64,000 bases of DNA from Corynebacterium choanae (GCF_003813965.1 NZ_CP033896.1:1488001-1552000), one strand, 5' to 3'; shown: positions 50,530 to 60,810, counted from the first letter of the stretch. Notes: generated from the sequence alone by a model not told the origin. Translations and numbers: made by a program.

Positions 50530-52281
50530 GTGAAGCGTGAACCTGGGGAATCTACCACCAATCGGGAAATTGCGGCCGTGCTCGAGGTATTGCCGCATTT
50601 GGGAACAGCCGGTACCCGGTCGGCACATCTGCACGTTGATTCCCGGGTCACCACTGCACTGCCTTCCGATCTTGCGTCCCGTCGCCGGATTCGTGCTCTG
50701 CGTCTCTTGGGCACCATTGGTTCTCTGCTCATTGGCTGCGGAGCACTCGGGGCAGGTGCACTACCAGTTACCAGCAACCCCTACCGGTCATATCCCTTCG
50801 GTTCTCTAGCCGCCGCAATGCTGCCCACTGCAACAGCGGTCGTACTCACCGGGGTCGGGTTACTAGTAATCGCCTGGGCACTACTAGCCCCCTGGTGCGG
50901 GGCAAGAATCTTGCCGAGCAGCCCGGCAGCTGCCCGAATGACTACCGGTGAAGTGGTGCGCACAGCTATCGCCTGGATGACGCCGATTGCGCTCACTGCC
51001 CCAATGTTCACCCAAGATATTTACTCGTATTTAGCGCAAGGAAAAATCACTGCGATTGGGCTCGACCCGTATAGTGGCGGGCCGGTCGATCTTCTCGGGG
51101 TCGCTGACAGCTTTGCCCGTTCAGTGCCCTATATTTGGTCACACTCCCCCAGCCCCTACGGGCCGGTTGCACTCGGAATCGCCGCCGCTATCTATCAGCT
51201 CACCGGCACCCACACCCTGCTTGCAGTGCTCGCCCACCGGGCAATTTCTGTGGCGGGCTGGGCACTTGCCGGCTGGGCTATCGCTCATCTTGCTAAACGC
51301 TGCGGGGTGGTTGTTCCCGCCGCACTCTGGCTTGCAATCCTCAACCCACTGACCCTGCTGCATCTCATCGGCGGTATTCACAACGAGTCCTATCAAATGG
51401 GGTTAGCACTTGCCGGAGTAGAAATCTCCCTCCGCGGCATCAGTCGCATCCAAGGCGTCTTTGGCCCTGCCGCTTATCGTCGCGGCTGGCTGCTTTTTAT
51501 CGGCGGCGGGATACTCATCGTCGCCGCCGGACTGGTAAAAGTCACCGGCTTCGTCCCACTGGGATTTACCGGAATGGCTCTTGCTCGCAGCTTGGCTCGC
51601 CGTCGCAGCACAGTTCCCACCACAGCAGCCGCTGCTAGTAGCGATCCGACAAGTCCGACACTGCGCCACCACTGGCTGGCAGTACTGCAAGCCGTCACCA
51701 CCCAACTTGCGGTGCTGGTCGGCGGCATTGCATGTTTTACCATCCTCACCGGTATTCCTCTTGGTTGGATCACCGGCCAAGGCGGTGCAGCCACTGTTCG
51801 CTCCTGGCTCTCCTTGACCACTGCAATCGGTGTGATCGCCGGCTGGGTGGGGCAACTTGCCGGACTCGGCGATCACACCGACCCGGCACTCACCGTCACC
51901 CGCACCGTCGGACTGCTCATCGCCGGCTGCTTCGTCGTCCGCATGCTCTATGCCACCTTCCGCGGTGCCATCCACCCAGTCGGCGCCTGGGGCGTGTCGA
52001 TGATCGTCGTCGTCATTCTCTTCCCCGTCGTCCACCCCTGGTATGTGCTGTGGGCACTGCTGCCCCTTGCCGCCTGGGCAAACCGTCCTGCCTTTGTCGG
52101 TACCGCTGCCCTCTACTGCGCCATTGTCTCACTGATCGTGCTACCCCGCGGACTCTCCCTGCCCATCGGGGTGGTCGCCGCCAGCTATCTCACCGCCACC
52201 ATTGCTTGGCTTGTCATCACCGCCTGCTATTGGCAGGTCTGCCGACTTCCCCGCCGCAATGCCCTACACTTAAACGCGTGA
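50530..52281 (+). CDS. mptB: Alpha-(1->6)-mannopyranosyltransferase MptB-type
   Basis: 583-residue polytopic membrane enzyme of the GT-C fold that adds alpha-1,6-mannose units from polyprenyl-phosphomannose to the lipomannan core. Many hydrophobic segments; the first extracytoplasmic loop carries the acidic motif FTQDIYSYLAQGK, and the family segments SPSPYGPVALGIAAAIY and GGIHNESYQMGLALAG are clear. GTG 50530 is predicted to be leaderless (TACAGT ends 8 bases before). The stop overlaps the start of the ABC ATPase gene by 4 bases (GTGA). Confidence 0.93.
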   Translation: MKREPGESTTNREIAAVLEVLPHLGTAGTRSAHLHVDSRVTTALPSDLASRRRIRALRLLGTIGSLLIGCGALGAGALPVTSNPYRSYPFGSLAAAMLPTATAVVLTGVGLLVIAWALLAPWCGARILPSSPAAARMTTGEVVRTAIAWMTPIALTAPMFTQDIYSYLAQGKITAIGLDPYSGGPVDLLGVADSFARSVPYIWSHSPSPYGPVALGIAAAIYQLTGTHTLLAVLAHRAISVAGWALAGWAIAHLAKRCGVVVPAALWLAILNPLTLLHLIGGIHNESYQMGLALAGVEISLRGISRIQGVFGPAAYRRGWLLFIGGGILIVAAGLVKVTGFVPLGFTGMALARSLARRRSTVPTTAAAASSDPTSPTLRHHWLAVLQAVTTQLAVLVGGIACFTILTGIPLGWITGQGGAATVRSWLSLTTAIGVIAGWVGQLAGLGDHTDPALTVTRTVGLLIAGCFVVRMLYATFRGAIHPVGAWGVSMIVVVILFPVVHPWYVLWALLPLAAWANRPAFVGTAALYCAIVSLIVLPRGLSLPIGVVAASYLTATIAWLVITACYWQVCRLPRRNALHLNA

Positions 52282-53264
52282 AAACGCCCCACTCGTTTGC
52301 TCCAACTACCCCGCACACCACCACAACCGCCGCGTTGACCGTGCAAAACGTAGTAAAAACCTTCGGCAACACCCGCGCCGTCGACGGCCTCAGCTTCGAA
52401 GTGCAGCCAGCTGAAGTGCTCGCCCTGCTCGGCCCAAACGGTGCCGGAAAAACCACCACCATCGAAATGTGTGAAGGGTTTGTCACCCCCACCTCTGGAA
52501 CGATCAGCGTGCTCGGCTACAACCCGGTAACCGACCCGCAAGCAGTCCGCGACCGCATCGGCATTATGCTGCAAGGTGGCGGCGGCTACCCCGGGGTGAA
52601 AGTGAAAGAAATGCTCACCCTTGCCGCCTCCTACAGCGCCCATCCGCATGATGTGGACTGGCTGCTCGACGTCGTCGGACTCACCGAGTACGCCACCAGC
52701 TCCTATCGGCGGCTCTCCGGCGGTCAACAACAACGCCTCTCCCTCGCCCTTGCCCTCGTCGGTCGTCCCCAACTCGTATTTCTCGACGAACCAACTGCCG
52801 GCATGGACGCCCAGTCGCGCCGGGCTGTGTGGGAACTCATCACCGCCTTGAAAGCCGATGGGGTGACCGTGGTGCTCACCACCCATCTCATGGATGAAGC
52901 AGAAGCGTTAAGCGACAGGGTCATCATTGTCGATCGGGGTACTGTCGTTGCCCAAGGCACCCCCGCCGATCTCATGGCCGGCGACACCAGCACCACCGCA
53001 GTAACCTTCGCCGCAACGGAAGCAATAGACAAAACCCAGTTGCAAGCAGCACTGGCTGCCAGCCACCGGCTGGCACAAGCCGCCTCCACCCTCACCTTAC
53101 CTACCCGCAACGAGGCGCAACTACTCTGCGATCCGCAGCCGGCAACACTGGCCGAACTTACCCAAATATTGGCTGACCTCGATATCCATCTACGGCAACT
53201 CAGTGTAGGACACCGCAATCTTGAAGCGGCCTTCCTCGACATCACCGGCCACGAAATACGGTAA
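52278..53264 (+). CDS. ABC-2 type transporter ATP-binding protein
   Basis: 328 residues. Walker A LGPNGAGKTTTIEMCEG, signature RLSGGQQQRLSLALALV, Walker B LVFLDEPTAGMD, H-loop VVLTTHLMDEAEALSDR, and a C-terminal extension after residue 240 as in drug/antibiotic-type (DrrA/CcmA-like) ATPases. GTG 52278 overlaps the mptB stop, indicating coupling; a long upstream in-frame extension lies inside mptB and is rejected. The partner permease follows at 53340. Mycobacterial counterparts Rv1456c-Rv1458c occupy the same place. Confidence 0.93.
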   Translation: MKTPHSFAPTTPHTTTTAALTVQNVVKTFGNTRAVDGLSFEVQPAEVLALLGPNGAGKTTTIEMCEGFVTPTSGTISVLGYNPVTDPQAVRDRIGIMLQGGGGYPGVKVKEMLTLAASYSAHPHDVDWLLDVVGLTEYATSSYRRLSGGQQQRLSLALALVGRPQLVFLDEPTAGMDAQSRRAVWELITALKADGVTVVLTTHLMDEAEALSDRVIIVDRGTVVAQGTPADLMAGDTSTTAVTFAATEAIDKTQLQAALAASHRLAQAASTLTLPTRNEAQLLCDPQPATLAELTQILADLDIHLRQLSVGHRNLEAAFLDITGHEIR

Positions 53265-53339
53265 CCATCCGCGCCTCCACTTCCTCGTGCGCCTCGTACA
53301 GTTCACCGATTATCCCCCTCAAGGACATCACTGATAGCT

Positions 53340-54125
53340 ATGACCGTGCCCTCTTCCACTCCTGCCAGCAGCCGCTTCGCGCCAGGCACTTTCACCCCGC
53401 AACCACAACGGGCATCCCTCCCGGCAATGGTGGCCGCCCAAGCGAAAATTGAATCGCTGCTGTTCCTGCGCCACGGCGAACAACAACTACTCTCTCTCAT
53501 CATTCCACTGCTCCTGTTGATTTCGCTGACGCTCATCCCGATCGGCGGCACCACAGTCCACACCATTTTCCCGCTGACCTTAGCAATCTCGGCGATGAGC
53601 GCCGGATTCACCGGTCAAGCAATCGCCGTCGCCTTCGACCGTCGCTACGGGGCACTCAAACGCATCGGCGCCTCCGGGGTGCCTGCCTGGACAATCATCT
53701 GTGGCAAAGCAATCGGGGTATGGGCAGTCTCGGTAGTACAAACCATTATTTTGGGCACCACTGCACTTCTGCTGGGATGGCGGGCACCACTGGGTGCAAT
53801 CCTCATCGGCCTGGTCGTGCTCGCAATTGGCGTAGCCACCTTCACCGCCCTTGGACTGCTCCTTGGTGGCACATTGTCAAGTGAGATAGTGCTGGCACTC
53901 GGCAACTTGCTGTGGTTCCTGCTAGCAGGCGCTGCCTCCTATGCGGTGATCCGCGCCACCACCACATTGCCGCTCATAACCCACCTTGTGCCATCTATCG
54001 CGCTAGCCGAATCCCTCACCGGGGCGCTAACTGGCAGCATCAACCTGCTTGATATTGCGATTCTTCTTGGATGGATGATCCTGGGCGGTATTGCTGCCGC
54101 AAAAACCTTCCGCTTCAACGACTAG
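53340..54125 (+). CDS. ABC-2 type transporter permease
   Basis: 261 residues with six hydrophobic segments (for example LISLTLIPIGGTTVHTIFPL, AIGVWAVSVVQTIILGTTAL, LLDIAILLGWMILGGIAAA), after a soluble N-terminus of about 45 residues. Pairs with the ATPase 75 bp upstream. Substrate unknown. Because mptB and ctaA flank it, export of an envelope compound or a heme-related molecule are both possible. Confidence 0.9.
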   Translation: MTVPSSTPASSRFAPGTFTPQPQRASLPAMVAAQAKIESLLFLRHGEQQLLSLIIPLLLLISLTLIPIGGTTVHTIFPLTLAISAMSAGFTGQAIAVAFDRRYGALKRIGASGVPAWTIICGKAIGVWAVSVVQTIILGTTALLLGWRAPLGAILIGLVVLAIGVATFTALGLLLGGTLSSEIVLALGNLLWFLLAGAASYAVIRATTTLPLITHLVPSIALAESLTGALTGSINLLDIAILLGWMILGGIAAAKTFRFND

Positions 54126-54277
54126 CCCGCCCAGCAGACCTACCGGGGCAAGCTGGTACTCAATACCTGGAATCACCAGTCGGAAGCGAAAACAAAAAAG
54201 TTCCCGACAAAGTTGTGCAATATGGCACGTGTGGCTTTGCAGAAGTCCCCCGGTCTTGTTCGCTACACTGTCGAAAC

Positions 54278-55249
54278 GTGACTGTCATTGATCAACTTCA
54301 ACGTGTGCCAGTAATCGGCACCCAACGCAAACTCGCAATGGCGATGCTGATTGCCCAAGCCGGTATTGTCGTCACCGGCTCGATCGTGCGAGTAACCGGA
54401 TCCGGGTTGGGCTGCCCCACGTGGCCAAACTGTCAACCAGGTTCGCTAGTGCCGGTCAAAGGTGCCCGCCCTGCCCTGCATCAAGCCATCGAATGGGGCA
54501 ACCGGCTCCTGACCTTCGTACTGTTAGCAATCGCCATCGCCCTAGTTATCGCCGTATTTCGAGCCGGCCGCCGCCGGGATGTGAAACTTCTCGCCGCCCT
54601 GCAGATCGTCGGTGTTGTCGTACAGGCGATCATCGGTGGCATCAGCGTGAAACTGAACCTCGCCTGGTGGTCGGTGGCACTCCATTTCCTTCCTTCCATG
54701 CTGCTTGTATGGCTCGCCGCCCTTTTGTGGGTACGGGTCGCCGAAAACGATGATGCATCCCCGCAGCGGGCATATCCCCGCACCTTCCGCCTACTTGCGG
54801 CATGCTCTGCCCTGGCAATGACCCTCGTGTTGATTACCGGCACCCTAGTAACGGGGGCAGGACGCCACGCCGGTGATGCGGTCGCCGGGGAAACCAACCG
54901 CCTTGCGATCAGCATCATCGACATTGCCAATATTCACGCCCACTTTATGTATCTGTACCTGGGGCTGACCATTGGTTTGATGTTTGCACTCGTCGCCGTA
55001 AAAGCGCACCACACCATTATTCGCCAAGGCTACTGGCTCCTGGCCATGATTGTGGTACAGGCACTGGTCGGTATCATCCAGTACAACTTCGGTATCCCTG
55101 CCTGGACTATCCCAATCCACGTCGGCCTCTCCGGCGTCGTCGTCGCCATGACCGGTATCCTCTTCGCCTACGGCTACACCACCACCGGCGGCAGTAACTA
55201 TCTCACCGGATCTGCCCGCGGCGATCGCCGCCGCGCCAAGCGCAGCTAG
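54278..55249 (+). CDS. ctaA: Heme A synthase
   Basis: 323-residue membrane enzyme converting heme O to heme A for cytochrome aa3 oxidase, the step after CtaB. Eight hydrophobic segments; RVTGSGLGCPTWPNC carries the Cys pair in the first external loop, and heme-ligand His residues lie in HQAIEWGNRLL, LHFLPSM, NIHAHFMYLYLG and PIHVGLSG. GTG 54278: a -10 box TACACT (54264-54269) ends 8 bases before, so it should be leaderless; the track to 54071 has no promoter support. Followed by a hairpin. Confidence 0.94.
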   Translation: MTVIDQLQRVPVIGTQRKLAMAMLIAQAGIVVTGSIVRVTGSGLGCPTWPNCQPGSLVPVKGARPALHQAIEWGNRLLTFVLLAIAIALVIAVFRAGRRRDVKLLAALQIVGVVVQAIIGGISVKLNLAWWSVALHFLPSMLLVWLAALLWVRVAENDDASPQRAYPRTFRLLAACSALAMTLVLITGTLVTGAGRHAGDAVAGETNRLAISIIDIANIHAHFMYLYLGLTIGLMFALVAVKAHHTIIRQGYWLLAMIVVQALVGIIQYNFGIPAWTIPIHVGLSGVVVAMTGILFAYGYTTTGGSNYLTGSARGDRRRAKRS

Positions 55250-55286
55250 CCGACAACAGCGTTCCCTCTACCTGCCCCACCTACCG

Positions 55287-55320
55287 CACCCCAGCAGCGT
55301 TTCCCCAACCTGCTGGGGTG
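55287..55320 (+). terminator. Hairpin after ctaA
   Basis: CACCCCAGCAG (55287-55297) and CTGCTGGGGTG (55310-55320): 11-bp perfect stem, 12-base loop, 38 bp past the stop. No U-run follows. Confidence 0.6.
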
Positions 55321-55434
55321 AACGCACATTTCCTGCAACAACCCCACAGCAGTGTGGCTCGCCACCGGTGTCCGCCCCGACGCATCGCTGTTTAGCCGTC
55401 GCACCCACAGCCGGTGCGCTAGCATCTTGAAACT

Positions 55435-56400
55435 ATGCGCGCTATTTATCTCACCGCAACCGGCGGTTCGGAAGTATTGAATCTCGCTGAGGTACCGACC
55501 CCCTCCCCGCAGCCAGGTGAAGCACTCGTCAAAGTCAGCCATGCGGGAATTAACTACATCGACACCTATGTGCGGGAAGGGATCTATCCCCGAAAACTTC
55601 CCTTGATTCCCGGGTTTGCGGGGGCAGGCCAGGTGGTCACCGACACCACCAACACCATTGCGGAAGGCACCACTGTTGCCTGGTGTGACGGGTTTGGTTC
55701 CTATGCAGAATATGTTTGCGTTCCCGCCGATCGCCTGGTGCAAGTACCCGCTGAAATACCACTCCCCGTGGCCGCCACCATGCTGCTACAAGGTATTACC
55801 GCCGACTATCTCGTCCGCGACATTGGCCACCTCACAGCCGGGAAAACCTGTGTGCTTACCGGTGGCGCAGGTGGGGTGGGACTCATCGCCACCCAAATGG
55901 CGAAACAACTTGGCGCTACAGTAATCACTCTCGTATCGACGGAAGACAAAGCAGCACGCTCCCGTGCGGCCGGCGCCGACCATGTGCTCACCTATGAAGA
56001 CAATGATGTGCAAGCAGTCCTTGCACTCACCAACGACGAAGGCGTCGATGTGGTCTTCGACGGCGTGGGAGCAACCACCTTCCACCAACTACTCGCCGCA
56101 GTGAAACGCCGCGGACTCTATTGTTTATTTGGTGCCGCATCCGGCCCTGTCGACCCTATCGATCCGCAGCTGTTAAACAAACACGGGTCACTGTTTCTTA
56201 CCCGTCCCAAAATCGACGACTATACAACGAACACCCAAGAGTTCCACGAACGAGCAACCCGAGTCGCCCGCCTAGTCGCCGATGGCAGCCTCACCATCGA
56301 TGTCGATGACAGATTCACCTTGGCACAGGCTCGCCAAGCCCATGAGGCACTCCAAGCCCGGCAAACCACCGGATCAGTAGTACTCACGGTCGCCACCTAG
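55435..56400 (+). CDS. qor: Quinone oxidoreductase (zeta-crystallin type, MDR family)
   Basis: 321 residues. NADPH-dependent medium-chain reductase without zinc ligands: N-terminal VKVSHAGINYIDTYVREGIY, nucleotide-binding CVLTGGAGGVGLIATQMAKQ, and C-terminal FTLAQARQAHEALQARQTTG. A -10 box TAGCAT (55420-55425) ends 9 bases before the ATG. Convergent with ctaB; the two share the hairpin at 56480-56523. Confidence 0.93.
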   Translation: MRAIYLTATGGSEVLNLAEVPTPSPQPGEALVKVSHAGINYIDTYVREGIYPRKLPLIPGFAGAGQVVTDTTNTIAEGTTVAWCDGFGSYAEYVCVPADRLVQVPAEIPLPVAATMLLQGITADYLVRDIGHLTAGKTCVLTGGAGGVGLIATQMAKQLGATVITLVSTEDKAARSRAAGADHVLTYEDNDVQAVLALTNDEGVDVVFDGVGATTFHQLLAAVKRRGLYCLFGAASGPVDPIDPQLLNKHGSLFLTRPKIDDYTTNTQEFHERATRVARLVADGSLTIDVDDRFTLAQARQAHEALQARQTTGSVVLTVAT

Positions 56401-56479
56401 CACCGACCGCCGGCCAATGCCCAATGCTGCGTAGCAGGGCAACAACCTACGCGGGAGAACCCGACCAGCTATACGAAAA

Positions 56480-56523
56480 ACCACCTCTGTGACACCGCCA
56501 GTTCGCGGTCGCACAGAGGTGGT
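56480..56523. terminator. Bidirectional terminator qor / ctaB
   Basis: ACCACCTCTGTG (56480-56491) with CACAGAGGTGGT (56512-56523), 12 perfect pairs, and a small inner CGC/GCG pairing. On the minus strand TTTTCGTATA follows (ctaB end); on the plus strand the tail is GTTAGCTATTTG. Confidence 0.8.
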
Positions 56524-56597
56524 GTTAGCTATTTGTGCCAGCACAGCGCAAAAGCAGTGCCTGCCCCTTGCACAACACAAGGGAACCCAGCAAGCTG

Positions 56598-57521
56598 TCA
56601 CATAATCCCGGTGAGCACATCACCGAGCAGCGGCAGATTGATATATGCATCCACCGATAAGGCGACAAACACAATCGCCAAATAATTGTTGGAAAGCAGG
56701 AACAACTTCATCGGCTGGACTTCAATCCCTTGCAGCACCCCCTTGTGCAGCATGTGTGCCCGCACAATAAACCAAATCCCCGCACCGATAGCAACCACTC
56801 CGTACAGCAGACCTGCGGCAGGGAGCAGAAGCAAAGTGGTGGCTACCGTCGCCCACGTGTAGAGCACAATCTGTTTCGTAACTACCGCCGGTGGACGAAC
56901 TACCGGCATCATCGGAACACCAGCGGCGGCGTAGTCGTCCTTATATTTCATCGCCAACGCCCAGGTATGTGGTGGCGTCCAGAAGAAAATCACCATAAAC
57001 AGCACCGCAGCCTGCCACCATCGATGCGGTTCGCCATCAGGCAGATGATCAACGATGACCGCCCACCCCACCATGACAGGCATACATCCAGCTGCCCCAC
57101 CCCACACCACATTTTGCGGAGTAGAGCGCTTCAGCCATTTGGTGTAGACGAAAATATAAAACGCGATGGTGATCATCACGAACACAGCAGCCAGCAATGA
57201 TCCGCACAGCAGCCACAGCCAGAGGAAGCTGGCCACAGTCAAACTCCAGGCGAAGACCGTCGCTTGTTGATTAGTCACCGTATGAGCCGCCAAAGGACGC
57301 CGCTGTGTGCGGCGCATCTTTTGGTCAATGTCACTGTCGGCGATCATGTTGAACGTGTTCGCTGCAGCTGCACCCATCCAACCGCCGATCACTGTTGCCA
57401 GAATCAAACCCACATGGTTTGCTCCGCGATCGGCTTGCAGCATTGCTGGAAAGGAAGCCACCAGCAACAGCTCAATGACCCGCGGCTTCGTCAACGCGAA
57501 GTAGGACCTGATTGTTTCCAA
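56598..57521 (-). CDS. ctaB: Protoheme IX farnesyltransferase (heme O synthase)
   Basis: 307-residue UbiA-family membrane enzyme that adds farnesyl to heme b, giving heme O, used by CtaA encoded nearby. Prenyl-diphosphate motif [20 protein letters not shown] and the second Asp motif region [18 protein letters not shown]. About eight hydrophobic segments. The start is TTG 57521: AGGAAG lies 4 bases upstream and the product [19 protein letters not shown] fits the family exactly; no ATG/GTG is available there. Confidence 0.95.
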   Translation of the reverse strand: METIRSYFALTKPRVIELLLVASFPAMLQADRGANHVGLILATVIGGWMGAAAANTFNMIADSDIDQKMRRTQRRPLAAHTVTNQQATVFAWSLTVASFLWLWLLCGSLLAAVFVMITIAFYIFVYTKWLKRSTPQNVVWGGAAGCMPVMVGWAVIVDHLPDGEPHRWWQAAVLFMVIFFWTPPHTWALAMKYKDDYAAAGVPMMPVVRPPAVVTKQIVLYTWATVATTLLLLPAAGLLYGVVAIGAGIWFIVRAHMLHKGVLQGIEVQPMKLFLLSNNYLAIVFVALSVDAYINLPLLGDVLTGIM

Positions 57522-58474
57522 GAAACTTCCTCACACCATTACTCTGTGCCATAGTCGCAGGATCCCTAGGGCGTACCGCACGTCACTGCTGCAATCTCTA
57601 GGACAACTGACTGGCTATGACCCGTGTTCGTCTATGACTTGGGGTGGCGACTGGATACGATCCAGCCGATCGCCCCGAGCCATGACTCATACACGTTATT
57701 TGTTGAAACGACTGATTGTGTTGCCGAAGTGATTGTTTCGACAACGCCTACCTTCGTGTTGGTTTATTGTCGCAAACTCTTTCACCAGGCGGGAGCTGCT
57801 GGTGCAAGGTGTCACAACAGTGTGTTCCTTATCCGCCGCAAACAACATCAGCACATCCTCTAGTATCTGCAGTATCTGCGATGCTTGAGTCCGGGCGAAA
57901 AGCTACAGGCTTCCACCATAGTGGAAACTTTCCACCGGGTGAAAGCAATGCGCGGCGAGTCTGCCAGTTGAAAAAACTTTTTCTGTTGCCACTGAGATCT
58001 TTCGCAGGACAGACCCCACGAATTCACCCCCATATGGGCAGGCTTCCACGCGCGAACGGCGACACATCCACCCCACCTACCTGCCCCTCCAGCAGATATA
58101 TCAAGGCTTGTACCTTGTCGCTTCGGCACTATCGCGGGCGGCTCTGGAATTTGTTAAGCACCTCTCCCGCCAAAAATTCCTGCAGCGTTTCACCTGAACT
58201 GCCTGTTGGGGCTGGCAAACTCTGAAAGCAACGTCGACACCAGGGATCATCTCGCTGGTAGCCAACAATTCCGCCAGGCGCGAATCCGACTGTGGGCAGC
58301 AGTCGGCAGCTTGTCACATGCCGCATTCTTCTCATCACAAGTGAGACTTCCCGCACCTTGCTGCCATGCTGTCGCACGGGCAACCCTCAGAGACGATAAG
58401 ATGGCTAGGACACATTTTCGTCTGCTCCTGTATCCAGCCGGATCAAGGAATAAACAAGGTAGAAGGATCACATC
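57522..58474. other. 953-bp control region ctaB / tkt
   Basis: No credible gene. Contains a cluster of overlapping inverted repeats at 57911-57942 and, toward tkt, a -10-like TAAGAT at 58397-58402 predicting a leader of about 65 bases. Confidence 0.5.
57911..57942. repeat. Cluster of overlapping TTTCCAC/GTGGAAA inverted repeats
   Basis: TTCCAC-CATA-GTGGAA (57911-57926) overlaps the perfect GTGGAAA-C-TTTCCAC (57921-57935), which runs into CTTTCCACC...GGTGAAAG. Three alternating half-sites in 32 bp look like a cooperative protein-binding site or an RNA switch. Confidence 0.4.
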
Positions 58475-60583
58475 GTGACTGAAACCAATATTGCCGAACT
58501 GACCCAGCGCAGCTATCCCGCTGACTGGTCAGATCTTGACACCAAAGCGGTTGACGCAGCCCGTATTTTGGCAGCCGACGCGGTACAGCGCTGTGGCTCC
58601 GGACATCCCGGTACCGCCATGTCCTTAGCCCCGCTGGCATACACGCTGTACCAGAAAATCATGGTGCACGATCCAGCTGATCCGAAGTGGGTTGGTCGCG
58701 ACCGGTTTGTGCTGTCTTGCGGCCATTCCTCGCTCACGCAGTACATTCAACTGTTCTATGGCGGTTTCGGTCTTGAGTTAGACGATATTAAAAACTTGCG
58801 CACCGAAGGTGCACTCACCCCAGGCCATCCTGAATATGGCCACACCAAGGGCGTAGAGATTACCACCGGCCCGCTCGGTCAAGGGCTTGCCTCCGCGGTG
58901 GGTATGGCCATGGCTTCACGCCGCGAACGCGGCTTATTTGATCCCCAGGCCGCCGCCGGCGAATCAGTGTTTGACCACTGGATTTACTGCATTGCCTCCG
59001 ACGGTGACATGCAGGAAGGGGTAACTGCGGAAGCATGTTCGCTGGCAGGCACCCAGGCGCTGGGCAATCTCATCGTTATCTGGGACGATAACCGAATCTC
59101 CATCGAAGACGACACCCAGATTGCATTCACCGAAGATGTTGCGGCTCGATACCGTGCCTACAACTGGCAGGTATTGGAAGTCGAAGGTGGCGAAGATGTG
59201 GCTGCCATCGTCGACGCTATCGAACAGGCGAAAAGCGACACGGAACGCCCCACACTCATCCGCCTACGGACGGTTATCGGCTATCCTGCGCCAAATAAGA
59301 TGAACACTGGTGCTTCGCACGGTGCAGCGCTTGGCGCCGATGAAGTGGCAGCAACAAAGCAAGCATTGGGATTTGATCCGCGGGTCGACTTCCCTGTTGA
59401 CGATGAGCTGCTCGCTCACACTCGTAAGCTTGTTGAACGCGGCAAAGCTGCACACGATGCCTGGAACTCTCGCTTCCAACAGTGGCAAGAGGCAAACCCT
59501 GAGCAGGCTGCACTGTTTGATCGGATTAACAGCCGCACTCTGCCGGAAGACTTTGCTGCTGGTTTGCCATCGTTTGACCCAGATCCGAAGGGTATCGCTA
59601 CCCGTTCGGCAAGCGAACAATGTCTGCAAGCCCTCGGTGCTACCCTGCCGGAACTGTGGGGTGGTTCCGCAGACCTGGCTGGTTCGAATAACACGGTTAT
59701 CAAAAACAATCCGAGCTTCGGCCCTACCGCGATTACCACCGATACATGGTCGACTTCCCCCTACGGTCGAAATCTTCACTTCGGTATTCGGGAACATGCC
59801 ATGGGCGCAATCATTAACGGCATCAGCTTGCATGGTGGCACCCGCGCCTACGGCGGCACGTTCCTTATTTTCTCGGACTACATGCGCCCCGCTGTGCGGC
59901 TTGCAGCCTTGATGGGTGTCGACGCCTACTATGTGTGGACACATGACTCCATCGGCTTGGGCGAAGATGGGCCAACCCACCAGCCAGTGGAACAGCTCGC
60001 ATCATTGCGTGCGATTCCCAACGTTTCAGTGGTTCGTCCTGCGGACGCGAATGAAACAGCAGCAGCTTGGAAAGCGGTGTTGGAATATCGTCCATCACCG
60101 AAGGCCTTGGCATTGTCCCGGCAAAATCTTCCTGTTTTGGAAGGCACGAAAGAGCTCGCTACCGACGGTGTCGCTCGCGGCGGGTATGTGCTCAGCGACT
60201 GTGCCGGTACCCCAGATGTGCTGCTGATCGCCTCCGGTTCCGAGGTGCAGCTTGCAATCGCTGCCCAGCAACAGTTGCAGCAAGAAAACGTGTCCGCCCG
60301 GGTGGTATCGATGCCATGTCTTGACTGGTTCTTAGAGCAGCCAGCCGAATACCAAGAGTCGGTGCTGCCCGCCGAGGTTCGTGCCCGAGTCACAGTTGAG
60401 GCCGGTATCGCAATGCCGTGGTATCGCCTGCTGGGCGCTTTCGGTGAAGCTGTTTCCTTGGAGCACTTCGGCGAAAGTGCACCTGCTGACCGTCTCTTCG
60501 AAAAGTATGGCTTTACTGCGGAAAATGTGGTCGCCAAAGCAAAGCAGTCGATCGCAAACACGACGGTGTGCCCCGCACAATAG
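58475..60583 (+). CDS. tkt: Transketolase
   Basis: 702-residue ThDP enzyme of the pentose phosphate pathway. CGSGHPGTAMSLAPLAYTLY with the conserved His, the ThDP/Mg motif ASDGDMQEGVTAEA and WDDNRISIEDD, the pyrimidine domain FSDYMRPAVRLAALM and the segment THDSIGLGEDGPTHQPVEQL. GTG 58475 follows AGAAGGA at about 8 bases. First gene of the tkt-tal-zwf cluster, as in C. glutamicum. A long hairpin follows the stop. Confidence 0.97.
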   Translation: MTETNIAELTQRSYPADWSDLDTKAVDAARILAADAVQRCGSGHPGTAMSLAPLAYTLYQKIMVHDPADPKWVGRDRFVLSCGHSSLTQYIQLFYGGFGLELDDIKNLRTEGALTPGHPEYGHTKGVEITTGPLGQGLASAVGMAMASRRERGLFDPQAAAGESVFDHWIYCIASDGDMQEGVTAEACSLAGTQALGNLIVIWDDNRISIEDDTQIAFTEDVAARYRAYNWQVLEVEGGEDVAAIVDAIEQAKSDTERPTLIRLRTVIGYPAPNKMNTGASHGAALGADEVAATKQALGFDPRVDFPVDDELLAHTRKLVERGKAAHDAWNSRFQQWQEANPEQAALFDRINSRTLPEDFAAGLPSFDPDPKGIATRSASEQCLQALGATLPELWGGSADLAGSNNTVIKNNPSFGPTAITTDTWSTSPYGRNLHFGIREHAMGAIINGISLHGGTRAYGGTFLIFSDYMRPAVRLAALMGVDAYYVWTHDSIGLGEDGPTHQPVEQLASLRAIPNVSVVRPADANETAAAWKAVLEYRPSPKALALSRQNLPVLEGTKELATDGVARGGYVLSDCAGTPDVLLIASGSEVQLAIAAQQQLQQENVSARVVSMPCLDWFLEQPAEYQESVLPAEVRARVTVEAGIAMPWYRLLGAFGEAVSLEHFGESAPADRLFEKYGFTAENVVAKAKQSIANTTVCPAQ

Positions 60584-60595
60584 GGGTGATGCTCT

Positions 60596-60637
60596 CCGCT
60601 GCCGCTCCGGGAAGCAATCCGCTTCCAGCGGCAGCGG
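60596..60637 (+). terminator. Long hairpin between tkt and tal
   Basis: CCGCTGCCGCT (60596-60606) pairs perfectly with AGCGGCAGCGG (60627-60637); inside, GGAAGC (60610-60615) pairs with GCTTCC (60621-60626). It starts 13 bases after the tkt stop. A partly U-rich tail follows (ATTGTCC...GTTTTC). It may reduce read-through to tal. Confidence 0.65.
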
Positions 60638-60783
60638 ATTGTCCTTCCAGTTTTCAGCCTTTCGCTGTATGCGGCTGCGACTTCTTCCGCGATAGTGCGC
60701 TTCAGGATGCGGTGGGTTCATCATCACCAACCTGGCGGGCCACCGGCTTTAACTAACGCGGTTCGACTGCCGCACACCATCGC

Positions 60784-60810
60784 TTCGCCAGCACTATAGG
60801 TGCCGGCGAA
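60784..60810 (+). repeat. Hairpin before tal with U-rich tail
   Basis: TTCGCC-a-GCAC ... GTGC-c-GGCGAA (60784-60810), followed by a pyrimidine-rich stretch ending in TTTTCATTATTTTC (to 60840), 19 bases before tal. Could be an attenuator, or a promoter overlapping TATAGG. Confidence 0.4.

Noticed and set aside
51732-52277. 182-residue N-terminal extension of the ABC ATPase
   Set aside because: It lies wholly inside mptB in another frame and is Arg/His/Pro-rich; the GTGA overlap at 52278 gives the proper start.
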